Positions 1-8,720 are shown, numbered from the stretch's first letter. The stretch is DNA of 11,660 nucleotides from Dehalococcoidia bacterium (GCA_030745955.1 JASLNQ010000045.1:1-11660), one strand, 5' to 3'. Notes: generated by a model not told the origin, from the sequence alone. A program made the numbers and translations.

Positions 1-3000
1 CCAGCCCGAGCACCTGCCGGGTAGTCAGGCCAAGCGTCCGCACCACTGCATACTCGGTCATCCGCGAAGCAAAAGTGACCTGCGAGTAGACCAGGAAACC
101 GACCGCGCTCGCAGTAAGGACCGTTGTGAAGGCGATCGCGAGTAGAGCGCGCCAACCCGCCGATATGAGGGGGTCGACAGCCGCCTCACGCAGCAGGTTG
201 TCCTGTGCGATCAGCGATGGCGGACTCGGGCTCCGGGCCTTCAGCTCCTCACCCACCGTCGACGGGGCAACCTCGCCGGTGTCGATCCACGCCTCGTTAG
301 CCTGCTCGGCGTTGCGCATGCGGTTTGCATTCAGCGCCAGCCACGTAGAACGAATATCCCCCACCAGGAACGACGAGAACTCCGGATCGAGTGTCGGGAA
401 GTAGTCCGCAACGCCAACCAGCCGCACCGGTGACTTGCTACCGAGCATCTCGACCGTGATCCGCTCACCGACATCGTAGCCACCCCGCTCCATGAAGCCG
501 GTGCTAGCGATCGCCGGGATAGGCTCGTTGACAGAACCCACGGTCACGCCGCTCAGGAAGGTCACGATCACCGCATTCCAGGTCATCACGGCGATACCCT
601 GGTCCTGCCCCCCGGAGCCATCTTCGTTGAGGGTCAGCAGCGGTTCCAGCCGCGCCCCGTACTGGTTCAGCCCCGGCTCAACCGTCATCCACAACGAGTC
701 CTCGTTGAACTCCTCGATGACCACTGTCTCACCGCTCTCCATCACAAAAGCCAGCTCGTCGATCTCGACCGAACCCGGATCAAGGAACGGCGGGTTCGAC
801 CGGCTGAACCTGCCCTGTGAGACGTTCGGCAGCCCGACGCCAATGAACTCCAGCCGGAGCGGCGGTACCAGGCTGACCCCTGTGAAATCGATCGCGTGGA
901 GCGAGCCGGCGATGGTGCACCAGTTGGGCGGCAAGTGTACCTCGGAAACCTCGCAGGTGAACGGCCTCCCCGCAGCCGGGCGCGGCAACAGCGAACCCAG
1001 GTTCAGCGTAAACAGCCGACCCGTCGAGTCGCTCAACCTGGCCGCTATCCGCGACTCGGCGCGGCGGGCTGTCGGACGGATCTTCAGGGTCAACCAGCGG
1101 GCATTGGGGGGGACCGGGATCCCCGTGCGCGTTTCGTGGAGCAACGCCATCTGTTCGTCCAGCGGTTCCGGGGCGAAATCGTCACGCGTCCACGCAATTC
1201 CCGCCACCGGCGCCGGATCGACACCAAGGTATGTGAACGTGCTTCCCACGTTGGCGGTAAGGTCGACACCGGGGGTCCGCAGCACGGGTGCCATCGACTC
1301 GACCCCTGTGGTGCCGCTGATACGGGCGAACGTCTCGCCCGCCCTCACGCGGTTGGTGTACGAAATGCCGTTGACCCGGAGGTCGGCACCCGACTTGTAC
1401 CTGGCCCGGTCGGCGGCGCTCACGTCGAGCGTGCCGGTGAAGCTAGAGGCGAAAATACCAAGGCCGGACGTCAGGATCATCAACAGAGAAAGCCTTGAGT
1501 AGTGCCGGGGATTTCGGGCCATCTGCCACAGCACCAGCGTGATCGCGGGCGAAACCAGGCCCGAGATCCGGGGGAGCGAGGTGATCCGTGCGATCAGCTC
1601 AACGAGCGCGGGGAACGCACGCAGTGCGACGAACCCACCGAACGCCAGCACCAGCGCCGGCATCGCCACGTTGATCCTGTCGACCTGGGCGGCACCCACC
1701 CCCGGCACGTCGACAAACGAACCCTCGGTTGCAAGCTGCGAGGCGAACACCAGGAGCATGCCAAACAGCGCGATGTCGAGGTAGTACTTCTGCATCGCGC
1801 TCTGTGGGGTCGGGCGGGTCGACTCGCGCACGCTGGCCACCACGCTCCGCCTGGCTGCCGTCGATGCCGGAACGACCATCGCAAAGAATCCGGCGACACC
1901 GGTGAGGGCCGATACGAGATACGCCATCTGCCCGAGGTCCGCCGGCAGCGGATTACCGTTGTTCAGCCCGCTGAACAGGGGTATGACCCCGAGCCACTTG
2001 ACGAGCAGACCCGCCACCGGCGGGGCGATCGCAATCGCCAGCAAACTCACCACCGCACCCTCGACAACGAACGCCCCAACGACATGGCGCGCAGTCGCCG
2101 CCCTTGTGCGCAGTCGTGCGATGTCGTCGCGCTGCGTCTCGACCATCAGGATCGACATCGTGCCCACGAAGTAGAGGACGACCGCAGCGATCACCGAAAA
2201 GACAACAGTCATAGGCAGGCGGCTAAAGAAGGTCTGCTGCTGGTTCCTGACCAGCACCTCCTGGAGTGGGGCGGTCTGGGTGTAGCTCCCGATCTGCGGC
2301 TGCAGCCGGGCCTTCAGCTCATCGAATCCCGCCACAAGCGCATCGGCGCCCGAAGCCCGGGCACGTGACGACTCGACATGGAAACGCCAGAAATATCGGA
2401 CGGCCATACCCGGCAGGTACGGACCCACACTCGATTCAAACACCCCGGGATCGGGCACAAACGGCAGGAAATCCAGGTCCCGGTCGTCAAGCCCGAACTG
2501 GTCGTCCACATCGGCCCAGAACGCGGGCTCCACCTCCGAGCGGGTGTACAGACCGGAAATTCGGACCGTAATCGAATCGTTGAGGTCGTCCCAGAACGGT
2601 ACGACGACTACTGTATCGCCCACCGCGATCCCGAACTCCTCCGCCGCGACCTCCTCAACTGCAACCTCAATTTCAAACCCACCGGCCCCCCCGTTGCCGG
2701 GTGTCGCCAGGGGCCATGTCCCGGCCGTCAGGATGGAGTTGCTCCGCAGCGCAGGGGCGTTGATCAACACAGCTCGCCAGTTGGCGTTCGTCGGTTCCGT
2801 GTTCTCGGCGTCCTCCTCCGATTCTCCCGGCTCGATCAGCAGCGTCGGCGATCCGTAGAGGATCGTCACGCCGGTCACGATCGAAGATGCGAAATCATCC
2901 ACCGCCGACTCGACCATGTCGAGCATGCGCTGGTTCTCGGCACCATCGAGGTCGGTCTGGCGGCCGGTGATCACGATGTCGTGGCTTGAGCCGCTGTCCC

Positions 3001-3166
3001 TGGCAATCTCACGTTTCAGGGCGATGTCGCCAAGCGAATCGAAGTAGATCACACTGGCAGCAATCGTCACGACTGCCGCGATGACACCGAACGACACGAC
3101 AGTCAGCATCGGCCAGTGCGACCTTGCCCGGCGACCGACGAACCCTATGAAGGCCAGCGGACTCAT
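1..3166 (-). CDS. Very large FtsX/MacB-type ABC permease, C-terminus beyond the window (partial)
   Basis: The reverse strand is open from the ATG at 3166 to the window edge, giving at least 1055 residues without a stop. The protein opens with a membrane segment (about residues 18-41), then a roughly 270-residue extracytoplasmic domain. A block of membrane segments follows near 315-337, 360-385, 413-432, 460-475, 497-517 and 556-578. A second large extracytoplasmic domain contains DYFPTLDPE near residue 922, and a final FtsX-like segment lies at about 1002-1028. The visible end, EYAVVRTLGLTTRQVLG, is the cytoplasmic loop typical of FtsX-like permeases. Such permeases pair with a MacB/LolD-like ATPase and usually move lipids or lipoproteins, or transmit force to periplasmic partners, rather than pumping small solutes. 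The start lies 1 nt after the stop of the upstream permease (TGATATG), so translation is probably coupled. Family assignment is confident; substrate is unknown. Confidence 0.88.
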   Translation of the reverse strand, partial: MSPLAFIGFVGRRARSHWPMLTVVSFGVIAAVVTIAASVIYFDSLGDIALKREIARDSGSSHDIVITGRQTDLDGAENQRMLDMVESAVDDFASSIVTGVTILYGSPTLLIEPGESEEDAENTEPTNANWRAVLINAPALRSNSILTAGTWPLATPGNGGAGGFEIEVAVEEVAAEEFGIAVGDTVVVVPFWDDLNDSITVRISGLYTRSEVEPAFWADVDDQFGLDDRDLDFLPFVPDPGVFESSVGPYLPGMAVRYFWRFHVESSRARASGADALVAGFDELKARLQPQIGSYTQTAPLQEVLVRNQQQTFFSRLPMTVVFSVIAAVVLYFVGTMSILMVETQRDDIARLRTRAATARHVVGAFVVEGAVVSLLAIAIAPPVAGLLVKWLGVIPLFSGLNNGNPLPADLGQMAYLVSALTGVAGFFAMVVPASTAARRSVVASVRESTRPTPQSAMQKYYLDIALFGMLLVFASQLATEGSFVDVPGVGAAQVDRINVAMPALVLAFGGFVALRAFPALVELIARITSLPRISGLVSPAITLVLWQMARNPRHYSRLSLLMILTSGLGIFASSFTGTLDVSAADRARYKSGADLRVNGISYTNRVRAGETFARISGTTGVESMAPVLRTPGVDLTANVGSTFTYLGVDPAPVAGIAWTRDDFAPEPLDEQMALLHETRTGIPVPPNARWLTLKIRPTARRAESRIAARLSDSTGRLFTLNLGSLLPRPAAGRPFTCEVSEVHLPPNWCTIAGSLHAIDFTGVSLVPPLRLEFIGVGLPNVSQGRFSRSNPPFLDPGSVEIDELAFVMESGETVVIEEFNEDSLWMTVEPGLNQYGARLEPLLTLNEDGSGGQDQGIAVMTWNAVIVTFLSGVTVGSVNEPIPAIASTGFMERGGYDVGERITVEMLGSKSPVRLVGVADYFPTLDPEFSSFLVGDIRSTWLALNANRMRNAEQANEAWIDTGEVAPSTVGEELKARSPSPPSLIAQDNLLREAAVDPLISAGWRALLAIAFTTVLTASAVGFLVYSQVTFASRMTEYAVVRTLGLTTRQVLGL

Positions 3167-3167
3167 A

Positions 3168-6100
3168 TCAGCCGCTCTTTCCAACGGTCCGGGTGGTGGC
3201 GGCGATATCGATCCTGCGCACTGTAATCACGTCGAAAATCATCACCCCGAGCGCGATCACGGCGAGCGATATAACGAGCCCGCTGACATAGTCCCAGTTG
3301 GTCGAAAACACGATCGGTGGCAGCGTATTCACCTTCGACTCGGTCTGCGAAGCGGTGTCGACCGCCAGGCGGGCCATCACGAGGCCGGTGCCTACACCCG
3401 CCGCAACGCCCACAACAAGCACCACAAGCTGCTCGATGACATTGACGACAACCAGCCCGCGCCGGCCTGCGCCAAGTGCCCTGAGCACCGCCAGGTTGAA
3501 CCGGTCGCTGGTGGGCCGCATCGGGGTGAATGTCAGGAAGCCAAGCAGGGCCAGCGCTATCGCAAGCGATGCCGTGACAACCGAAGCGCCACGCCAGCCC
3601 GCAACGGCCAGGGGTGTGACCACCGAGGACTCCCGCAGCTCGTCACGGCTCACGATGCTGAGCAGGCCGCCGATCTCCGACGACAGCTCTTCGACCACCA
3701 GTGTGTCGGCCAGGTTATCGAGGCCAACAAATATCTCGGCCGCGACACCCGCCGAGTTGGCGCTGCTCAGGGCGAGGTGGCTCCACAGCCGCGACAGGTC
3801 GGCAACAACGAAACCGCCATCTGCCGGGTCCATCGTCGGGAAGTAATCGGTCACACCGACGATCCGTGCGGGGACCGACCGGTTGAACACATGCACGACG
3901 GTTTCATCGCCGACGGCGAGGTTGTTGGACTCCAGGGCAGTCTCGCTGAACAGCGCCGGAACGAACGGTGAGTTCGCTCGAACGACACCCCGCACACCGA
4001 GGTCGGTGCCTGTGCCGAGTTCGACCTGTAGGCCGCGGTCGGTCCGGTCTGCCAGGTCCACCGTCCGCCCGTACTCGAACCCGCTCACCGAGGTATCCAT
4101 CCCCTCCGACGAAGCGAGCGCCTGCCACACGTCGGTATCGTCGAACGACTCCAGCACGACCGGCGCGACGGCCCCGGCACCCGACGCGCCACCTTCACCC
4201 CCTGGTTCGTACATCAGGTCGTCGATCTGCACCCCGGCGGACGTGCCGAGCTCGTCAGGGGTCAACTCGAAGAAGATGAGACCGGCGACCTCAACGGGCC
4301 TGGCGGCTACCGCTGGTATCCGGCCCATCCGCACGTGCCAGCCGAGGTTGTTCACCGCGCCAAGGTCGACGGCGTGCGAGAGACCGGTCGCATCGAGCAG
4401 CCGCAGGCTCATGCGGATGTTGTTTTCGATGGTGTCGGAACGCATGCGAACGCCAACGCGCTCCGCATTCGCAGGGACTACCAGCGGCTTTAGCTCCGGG
4501 CCCTCCTCGAGCTCAAGCAGGAGCGTTGCAAGCGGCCCTGCGGCATAGTCGGCCCGAAACGCGCCTATCTCCGAGAACTCCTGGGGCTCGATGGCGAGGA
4601 ACTGGAACGGAACGCCCTGCCCGCCGAGGCGAATATCGCCCGTGGTGCGCAACCCGGCCGACATGCCCCCGACGCCATCGATCGCCCGGACTTCGCCGAG
4701 GACCTCCGTGCGCGGGCCGCTGTTCAGATCGACCGGGGATATCCGGAGGTCAGCACCGGCCTGGTAACCGGACTGGTCGGTCGCGCTCTGTTGCAAGGTC
4801 GCCGCAACCGTCGCCGAGAGCATTGCGGTCCCCACCGCCATTCCGAGGATCGCTGTCGGCCATGCGTAGGTGATCGGTACCCGCGCGAACAACGACGATG
4901 TCAGGTGTATCCACACCGGACCGCGCCGTGCGAACCCGCTCGAAACCAGGCGTGCTACCGGCGGCAGGACCCTGAGCGACAGCAGGACCGCAACCGCAAG
5001 GAATATGGCTGGAGCGAACACCAACAGGGGGTTCACATCGACAACCCGGTCGCCCGTTTCACTCACCACCGACGATTCGGTCGAAAGGTCCCAGAGCACC
5101 ACGCCGCCGAACAGGAAGAACAGCAGGTCGAGATACTGGCGCTGGAAGAACGGCTTGCTCTCCACCCGCCTTGTCGAAAGCTGTTCCGAACCGAGCTCCC
5201 TCCCGTTGTCCTTCCACACGGACCACTGCATGTAAGCGAGTACCAGCGCAGCGCCCGCGAACGACCACGCAAACGCCTGCCACGTGATGTACACCGGCAT
5301 GCCAGAGCCCAGCGATATCGATTCATATTCCGGGAGCTGCCCCATCGCCGTGATCACCCCGGCCGACAGGAACGGGGCAAGCGCAGCCGGGACCAGTACC
5401 AGTAATGCGGCCTCAAGCAGGAACAACAGCGCGATCTGCCGCCGTGCCGAACCGCGGACCCACAGGCGCCCGGTGTCGACCCGCCGGCGCGCCATCAGGG
5501 CACCCGCAGCCATTATCGAATAGTAGCCGGCGGCGAGCAGCAGCACCCCGCCCATCATCAGCGTCGGTATTCGCGCGAAACTGATCTTTTTGTCGAGTGC
5601 TTCGAGCCTGTTTTCGAGTGCCGACACCGATCGCGATTCGGGTAGCCCGCGCCTTAGCTCGTGGCCCACAGCATCAACCTGGTCTGCCGTCTTCGCCGGG
5701 CTCTGCCGCTCCAACCGGTCCAGGTCAAGCTGTACGAGCCACCGGTTGGTCCCGATCGAGGCCGGCCCCCCGGTGACCGCCTGGAATAGGCTGTTCCCCG
5801 CCAGGAACAACGGCAGGCGTAACCGGGCCGCGGGGCCGGGACGGCCCGGCTCTGTCACCTCTTCAGCCAGGCCGAGCCAGAACTCGTCCTCAAGACTCTT
5901 CGGCTCGAAGAAACCCACTACGTCCACCCACAGGTAGGGAAGGTCGCCCGGCGAAGGCGTTAGCCAGACCCCTTCACCGACATTCACACCCAGCTGCCGG
6001 GCCCTGGCCGCCGGCACCGCCGCCTCGACAATTACGAACCCGTCGCCGTGCTTGACGGTTTCCCCCGGCGGCCGGCCCGCAACGATGGTGGCATTGTCGA

Positions 6101-6485
6101 GGAAACCTTCAAATCGCTGGACCACTGCGACATCCGCAGTGGGACCGCCCACTATGGAATCGGCATCGACAGCCCACAGGTGGTCGCGGGTCCGCGATTC
6201 CTGCCCGACACTCACCACCAGGTCGCCAAGTTCCGCCAGCGCAACGTCAACTCGCCCGGTCGCCGTCGATACCGCACGGTCGGTGAGGGGGAGTCCGTCG
6301 ACAACGACCTGGAGGTTTCGGTGGGCGGACGACAGGCTGGTGAGCGTCGACCTCAGGCCAAGCGATTCAATGGTGTTGAGGTACATCGGCGCCCCGGCGA
6401 GGATCGCCGTCATCACAAGTACACCCACGGCAAGGGCGACCATCTGGGTGATATCGGCGCGCAAACGCCGACGAAATAACAACAC
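3168..6485 (-). CDS. 1105-residue FtsX/MacB-type ABC permease, paralogue of the next gene
   Basis: Ten membrane segments can be seen: about residues 13-33, 307-330, 350-375, 401-420, 452-467, 486-508, 541-562, 967-987, 1012-1040 and 1066-1088. Two extracytoplasmic domains lie between them (about 34-305 and 565-950). The cytoplasmic loops LWVRGSARRQIAL (near 341) and NLAVLRALGAGRRGL (near 997) are FtsX-type coupling loops, one per repeat, so the chain looks like a duplicated FtsX unit. Ordinary MacB or FtsX proteins have only four membrane segments and are much shorter. Motifs shared with the downstream permease (DYFPTMDPAD near 881, YQAGADLRI near 574, GFFEPKSLEDEFW near 191) show paralogy. 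The start is GTG at 6485; an in-frame TAG lies a few codons upstream, and an AGGA 11 nt before the GTG is a poorly spaced ribosome site. TTG at 6482 is an alternative start. No ATP-binding domain is present in this gene or elsewhere in the window. Confidence 0.9.
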   Translation of the reverse strand: MLLFRRRLRADITQMVALAVGVLVMTAILAGAPMYLNTIESLGLRSTLTSLSSAHRNLQVVVDGLPLTDRAVSTATGRVDVALAELGDLVVSVGQESRTRDHLWAVDADSIVGGPTADVAVVQRFEGFLDNATIVAGRPPGETVKHGDGFVIVEAAVPAARARQLGVNVGEGVWLTPSPGDLPYLWVDVVGFFEPKSLEDEFWLGLAEEVTEPGRPGPAARLRLPLFLAGNSLFQAVTGGPASIGTNRWLVQLDLDRLERQSPAKTADQVDAVGHELRRGLPESRSVSALENRLEALDKKISFARIPTLMMGGVLLLAAGYYSIMAAGALMARRRVDTGRLWVRGSARRQIALLFLLEAALLVLVPAALAPFLSAGVITAMGQLPEYESISLGSGMPVYITWQAFAWSFAGAALVLAYMQWSVWKDNGRELGSEQLSTRRVESKPFFQRQYLDLLFFLFGGVVLWDLSTESSVVSETGDRVVDVNPLLVFAPAIFLAVAVLLSLRVLPPVARLVSSGFARRGPVWIHLTSSLFARVPITYAWPTAILGMAVGTAMLSATVAATLQQSATDQSGYQAGADLRISPVDLNSGPRTEVLGEVRAIDGVGGMSAGLRTTGDIRLGGQGVPFQFLAIEPQEFSEIGAFRADYAAGPLATLLLELEEGPELKPLVVPANAERVGVRMRSDTIENNIRMSLRLLDATGLSHAVDLGAVNNLGWHVRMGRIPAVAARPVEVAGLIFFELTPDELGTSAGVQIDDLMYEPGGEGGASGAGAVAPVVLESFDDTDVWQALASSEGMDTSVSGFEYGRTVDLADRTDRGLQVELGTGTDLGVRGVVRANSPFVPALFSETALESNNLAVGDETVVHVFNRSVPARIVGVTDYFPTMDPADGGFVVADLSRLWSHLALSSANSAGVAAEIFVGLDNLADTLVVEELSSEIGGLLSIVSRDELRESSVVTPLAVAGWRGASVVTASLAIALALLGFLTFTPMRPTSDRFNLAVLRALGAGRRGLVVVNVIEQLVVLVVGVAAGVGTGLVMARLAVDTASQTESKVNTLPPIVFSTNWDYVSGLVISLAVIALGVMIFDVITVRRIDIAATTRTVGKSG

Positions 6486-6550
6486 GCCCGGGTAAATCCT
6501 GTCAGGTGCGGACCACTACATTGTGGAAACGAGGTCGGTGCGGACGAATG
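6486..6550 (-). promoter_or_regulatory. 65-bp gap between CoA-transferase and permease, with a 9-bp direct repeat
   Basis: This is the only gap above 2 nt in the minus-strand cluster. The word GGTGCGGAC (plus-strand reading) occurs at 6505-6513 and 6537-6545, 32 bp apart, about three helical turns. Between the copies is a short inverted repeat, CCAC at 6513-6516 and GTGG at 6523-6526. There is no convincing -35/-10 pair and no terminator with a T-run. The gap may hold a weak internal promoter or operator, or may simply be a spacer within one transcript. Confidence 0.25.
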
Positions 6551-7783
6551 TTATCCGACCCCTATAACGCCGGCGGTTGCCAGTTCGGTGATTTTATCTT
6601 CCGAATATTCGGCTGCGGCCAGTACTTCCCGCGAGTGCTCCCCAATGCCCGGAGCGGCCGTCCTGACGCTGCCGGGAGTCGAGCGGAGCTTGACCGGAAC
6701 GCCGACGTGTCGCTGCTTTCTGTGCGCGGCCTCGCCACCACCCCGGGATTCGCCACTACCGCCCCGGGCCACCTCCACAACCATGTCGTTATGGATGACC
6801 TGGGGCTGTGCGATCGTCCGGTCGATAGTCATGACCGGCATGCACAGCACGTCGACCGCATCGAACTTTTCGACCCAGTGGTCGCCGGGGTGTTTTTCGA
6901 TCTCTACCTGGATGATGTCGTGCAGCTCCTCGGCGTTTTCCATCATCTCGCCAACCGTGGAAAACCGGTCGACCAGCGAAAGGTCTTCGATCCCCAGGAC
7001 CTCGCAGATCGCCCGCAACGGGTCGGGCCTGAACAGCCCGGTCACAACGATGTAGCCATCGGCAGCCATGTATACACCGCCATCGAGGGGGTTCCCGAGG
7101 TGGTCTTCCTGCTCGGGTGCGTTCGCAACCGAAGCGACGGTCCACCCCTGCATCCACAGCAGCGCATCGATCAACGCCACCTCTACCTTCTGCCCGACGC
7201 CCGAACTGGCGCGCTCGATCAGTGCCAGCAGCACGCCCTCCATCAACAGGCTCCCCGCCGAAAAATCGGCCACCGGAAGCCGCACACGGCGCGGCACGCC
7301 GTTCGAATCGGCATTCACCGCCATGATCCCGGTCATGGCCTGCGCCATCGAATCGTGTCCCATCTTCCGGGTCGACCCGATCGGGCCGTCCGGGCCGTAG
7401 CCCGAGCCGCTCGCGTAGATCACACGGGGATTTCGGGCGTGGACCTCCTCCCACCCGAGCCCCAGCGATTCCATCACCCCCTGCCGGAAATTGCTCACCA
7501 CAACGTCCACCCCGTCGATCAAGCGGTAAACGACCTCCAGGCCAGCCGGGGCCTTCAGGTCGAGGGCGAGGCTCTTCTTGTTCCGGTTGATGCTGGCATA
7601 GGGCATGCTCTCGCCATCGACAAAAGGCCCGAACTGGCGCGCGAGATCGCCTACGCCGGGACGCTCGACCTTGATGACCTCGGCACCATGGTCGGCAAGC
7701 TGGGCGGTGCACGATGGACCGAATATGACCTGGGTGAAATCGAGCACCCGAATTCCGTTCAGGGCCTGCTGCCTGGCTGGCAT
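6551..7783 (-). CDS. CaiB/BaiF family (class III) CoA-transferase
   Basis: The 410-residue product has the normal length and layout of family III CoA-transferases, which move CoA from an acyl-CoA donor to a carboxylic acid through enzyme-bound intermediates. The N-terminal block LNGIRVLDFTQVIFGPSCTA leads into ADHGAEVIKVERPGVGD, both hallmark segments. Asp173 in LPVADFSAG matches the catalytic aspartate (Asp169 in CaiB and formyl-CoA transferase). The C-terminal GVPVKLRSTPGSVR block is also typical. A GTG at 7801 would add six residues, but the ATG at 7783 is preferred because GGAGGGGA sits 7 nt upstream and the ATG falls 2 nt after the hydratase stop (TGACGATG). The loop near residues 337-352 carries a glycine-rich insertion with a short internal repeat. 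The neighbouring crotonase suggests that the acid is activated and then hydrated or isomerised as its CoA thioester. The substrate cannot be assigned; members are often annotated as alpha-methylacyl-CoA racemase or formyl-, succinyl- or carnitine-type transferases. Confidence 0.92.
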   Translation of the reverse strand: MPARQQALNGIRVLDFTQVIFGPSCTAQLADHGAEVIKVERPGVGDLARQFGPFVDGESMPYASINRNKKSLALDLKAPAGLEVVYRLIDGVDVVVSNFRQGVMESLGLGWEEVHARNPRVIYASGSGYGPDGPIGSTRKMGHDSMAQAMTGIMAVNADSNGVPRRVRLPVADFSAGSLLMEGVLLALIERASSGVGQKVEVALIDALLWMQGWTVASVANAPEQEDHLGNPLDGGVYMAADGYIVVTGLFRPDPLRAICEVLGIEDLSLVDRFSTVGEMMENAEELHDIIQVEIEKHPGDHWVEKFDAVDVLCMPVMTIDRTIAQPQVIHNDMVVEVARGGSGESRGGGEAAHRKQRHVGVPVKLRSTPGSVRTAAPGIGEHSREVLAAAEYSEDKITELATAGVIGVG

Positions 7784-7785
7784 CG

Positions 7786-8574
7786 TCACGTCCCCTCCCA
7801 CCTGGGAGCCCGCTTCTCGGCAAATGCCCGCGGCCCCTCCGTGAAATCGCCTGATTCCTGCAGACGCTTGAACATCGAAAACTCCGTAACCATCGCTTCT
7901 TCGAACGACAGCTGCCCGCCAAGGACCACTGCCTGCTTAGCCGCCTGCACCGCCCTTGGCGAGCACTCCATAATCGCCTCTGCCAGCTCGGTTGCCGCGG
8001 GAATGAGCCGGTCATTGTCAACCACCCGGTTCACCAGCCCGATATCAGCGGCGCGCCGGGCGTCGATGAACTGCCCGGTCAGGATCATCTCCATCGCCAG
8101 CTTGAGCGGCAGCTGGCGCGACAGCCCGTGGACGCCCCCCGCATCGGCCATCAGTCCCCGGCGTGGCTCCGGCAAACCGAACCGGGCACGCTCGGCCGCA
8201 ACGATCAGGTCACAGGCAATCGCCAGTTCGAGCCCACCACCCACGGCGTAACCGTTGACCGCCGCGATAACCGGTTTCCAGCAGGCGAACTCGGCCGACA
8301 GGATCTTGCCGCCGGTCCCCGCTCTCGGCTTGCGGACCTGGTCTTCGTTCTCCGACCGCCACCGCAGGTCGGCGCCGGCGGAAAATGCCCGATCGCCGGC
8401 CCCGGTCAAAATCGCAACCCAGATCGAGTCGTTGTCCCGCACCTCATTCAGCGCCTCACGCAGGGCCACGCCGAGGGGTGGGTTGATCGCGTTGAGCGAA
8501 TCGGGGCGGTTCAGCGTGATTATTGCCAGGTGCCCCGATCGCTCGAAAAGGACCGTGCCGTTCGATAGCTTCAA
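7786..8574 (-). CDS. Enoyl-CoA hydratase/isomerase (crotonase superfamily)
   Basis: The 262-residue product is full length for a crotonase. The first oxyanion-hole segment is AFSAGADLRW (residues 63-72), the second is NGYAVGGGLELA (107-118). Glu116 and Glu136 (in FGLPEPRRG) are 20 residues apart and correspond to catalytic Glu144 and Glu164 of rat mitochondrial enoyl-CoA hydratase. Both acids are retained, so true hydration of a 2-enoyl-CoA is plausible rather than only isomerase or hydrolase activity. It would act in the cytoplasm in beta-oxidation-like or degradative CoA chemistry, probably on the product of the adjacent CoA-transferase. The start is TTG at 8574: no ATG or GTG lies between it and the in-frame upstream TGA, and AGGA (minus strand, 8584-8587) precedes it by 9 nt. 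It is the first gene of the minus-strand cluster. Physiological substrate is not assignable from sequence. Confidence 0.93.
   Translation of the reverse strand: MKLSNGTVLFERSGHLAIITLNRPDSLNAINPPLGVALREALNEVRDNDSIWVAILTGAGDRAFSAGADLRWRSENEDQVRKPRAGTGGKILSAEFACWKPVIAAVNGYAVGGGLELAIACDLIVAAERARFGLPEPRRGLMADAGGVHGLSRQLPLKLAMEMILTGQFIDARRAADIGLVNRVVDNDRLIPAATELAEAIMECSPRAVQAAKQAVVLGGQLSFEEAMVTEFSMFKRLQESGDFTEGPRAFAEKRAPRWEGT
7790..7799 (-). promoter_or_regulatory. Ribosome binding site deciding the CoA-transferase start
   Basis: On the reverse strand GGGAGGGGA lies just before CGTGACG and the ATG at 7783. It is a strong purine-rich ribosome site with about 7 nt spacing. It sits inside the last codons of the enoyl-CoA hydratase, which supports translational coupling and argues against the longer GTG start at 7801, which overlaps the site. 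Confidence 0.7.
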
Positions 8575-8608
8575 TCCAGTTAATCCTGTGGTCCGCTCCG
8601 GAAGCCAC

Positions 8609-8625
8609 TCGTACGATTCGTACGA
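8609..8625 (-). promoter_or_regulatory. Tandem palindrome TCGTACGA x2 in the crotonase leader
   Basis: The perfect 8-bp palindrome TCGTACGA occurs at 8609-8616 and again at 8618-8625, separated by a single T. The units repeat every 9 bp. The pair lies 35-51 nt upstream of the crotonase start and just downstream of a possible -10 box at 8648-8653, where a bound repressor would block early transcription. This fits an operator for a dimeric regulator of the acyl-CoA gene cluster, but the regulator is not in the window and the role is inferred. Confidence 0.45.
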
Positions 8626-8647
8626 TTTCGCCTTTTCCCGGACCCGA

Positions 8648-8653
8648 ATAATA
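8648..8653 (-). promoter_or_regulatory. Candidate -10 box (TATTAT) for the crotonase-permease cluster
   Basis: Read on the reverse strand, TTTTTTATTATTC contains TATTAT, 74 nt before the TTG start, in an otherwise GC-rich region. The hexamer 17 bp upstream is GTAACG, a poor match to a -35 box (three of six). A start site near 8641 would place the tandem palindrome at about +16 to +32. Confidence 0.35.
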
Positions 8654-8720
8654 AAAAACTCTCACCGGTGCGTTACACGGAAACTTTACCTAATCTGTGT
8701 TCGGCCGGTGGAGCATGCTC

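Noticed and set aside
492..4548. Several plus-strand open frames of 180-340 residues opposite the permeases
   Set aside because: They mirror the codon bias of the two long minus-strand permease genes and show no domain, membrane pattern or ribosome site.
7784..7801. GTG at 7801 as the CoA-transferase start
   Set aside because: It would overlap the hydratase end and consume the ribosome site; the ATG at 7783 has ideal spacing and matches the usual family N-terminus.
6506..8251. A 581-residue plus-strand open frame
   Set aside because: It runs antisense to the CoA-transferase and crotonase, whose motifs and catalytic residues are clear. Its own product is rich in His, Arg and Pro with no family features, as expected for a high-GC antisense shadow.
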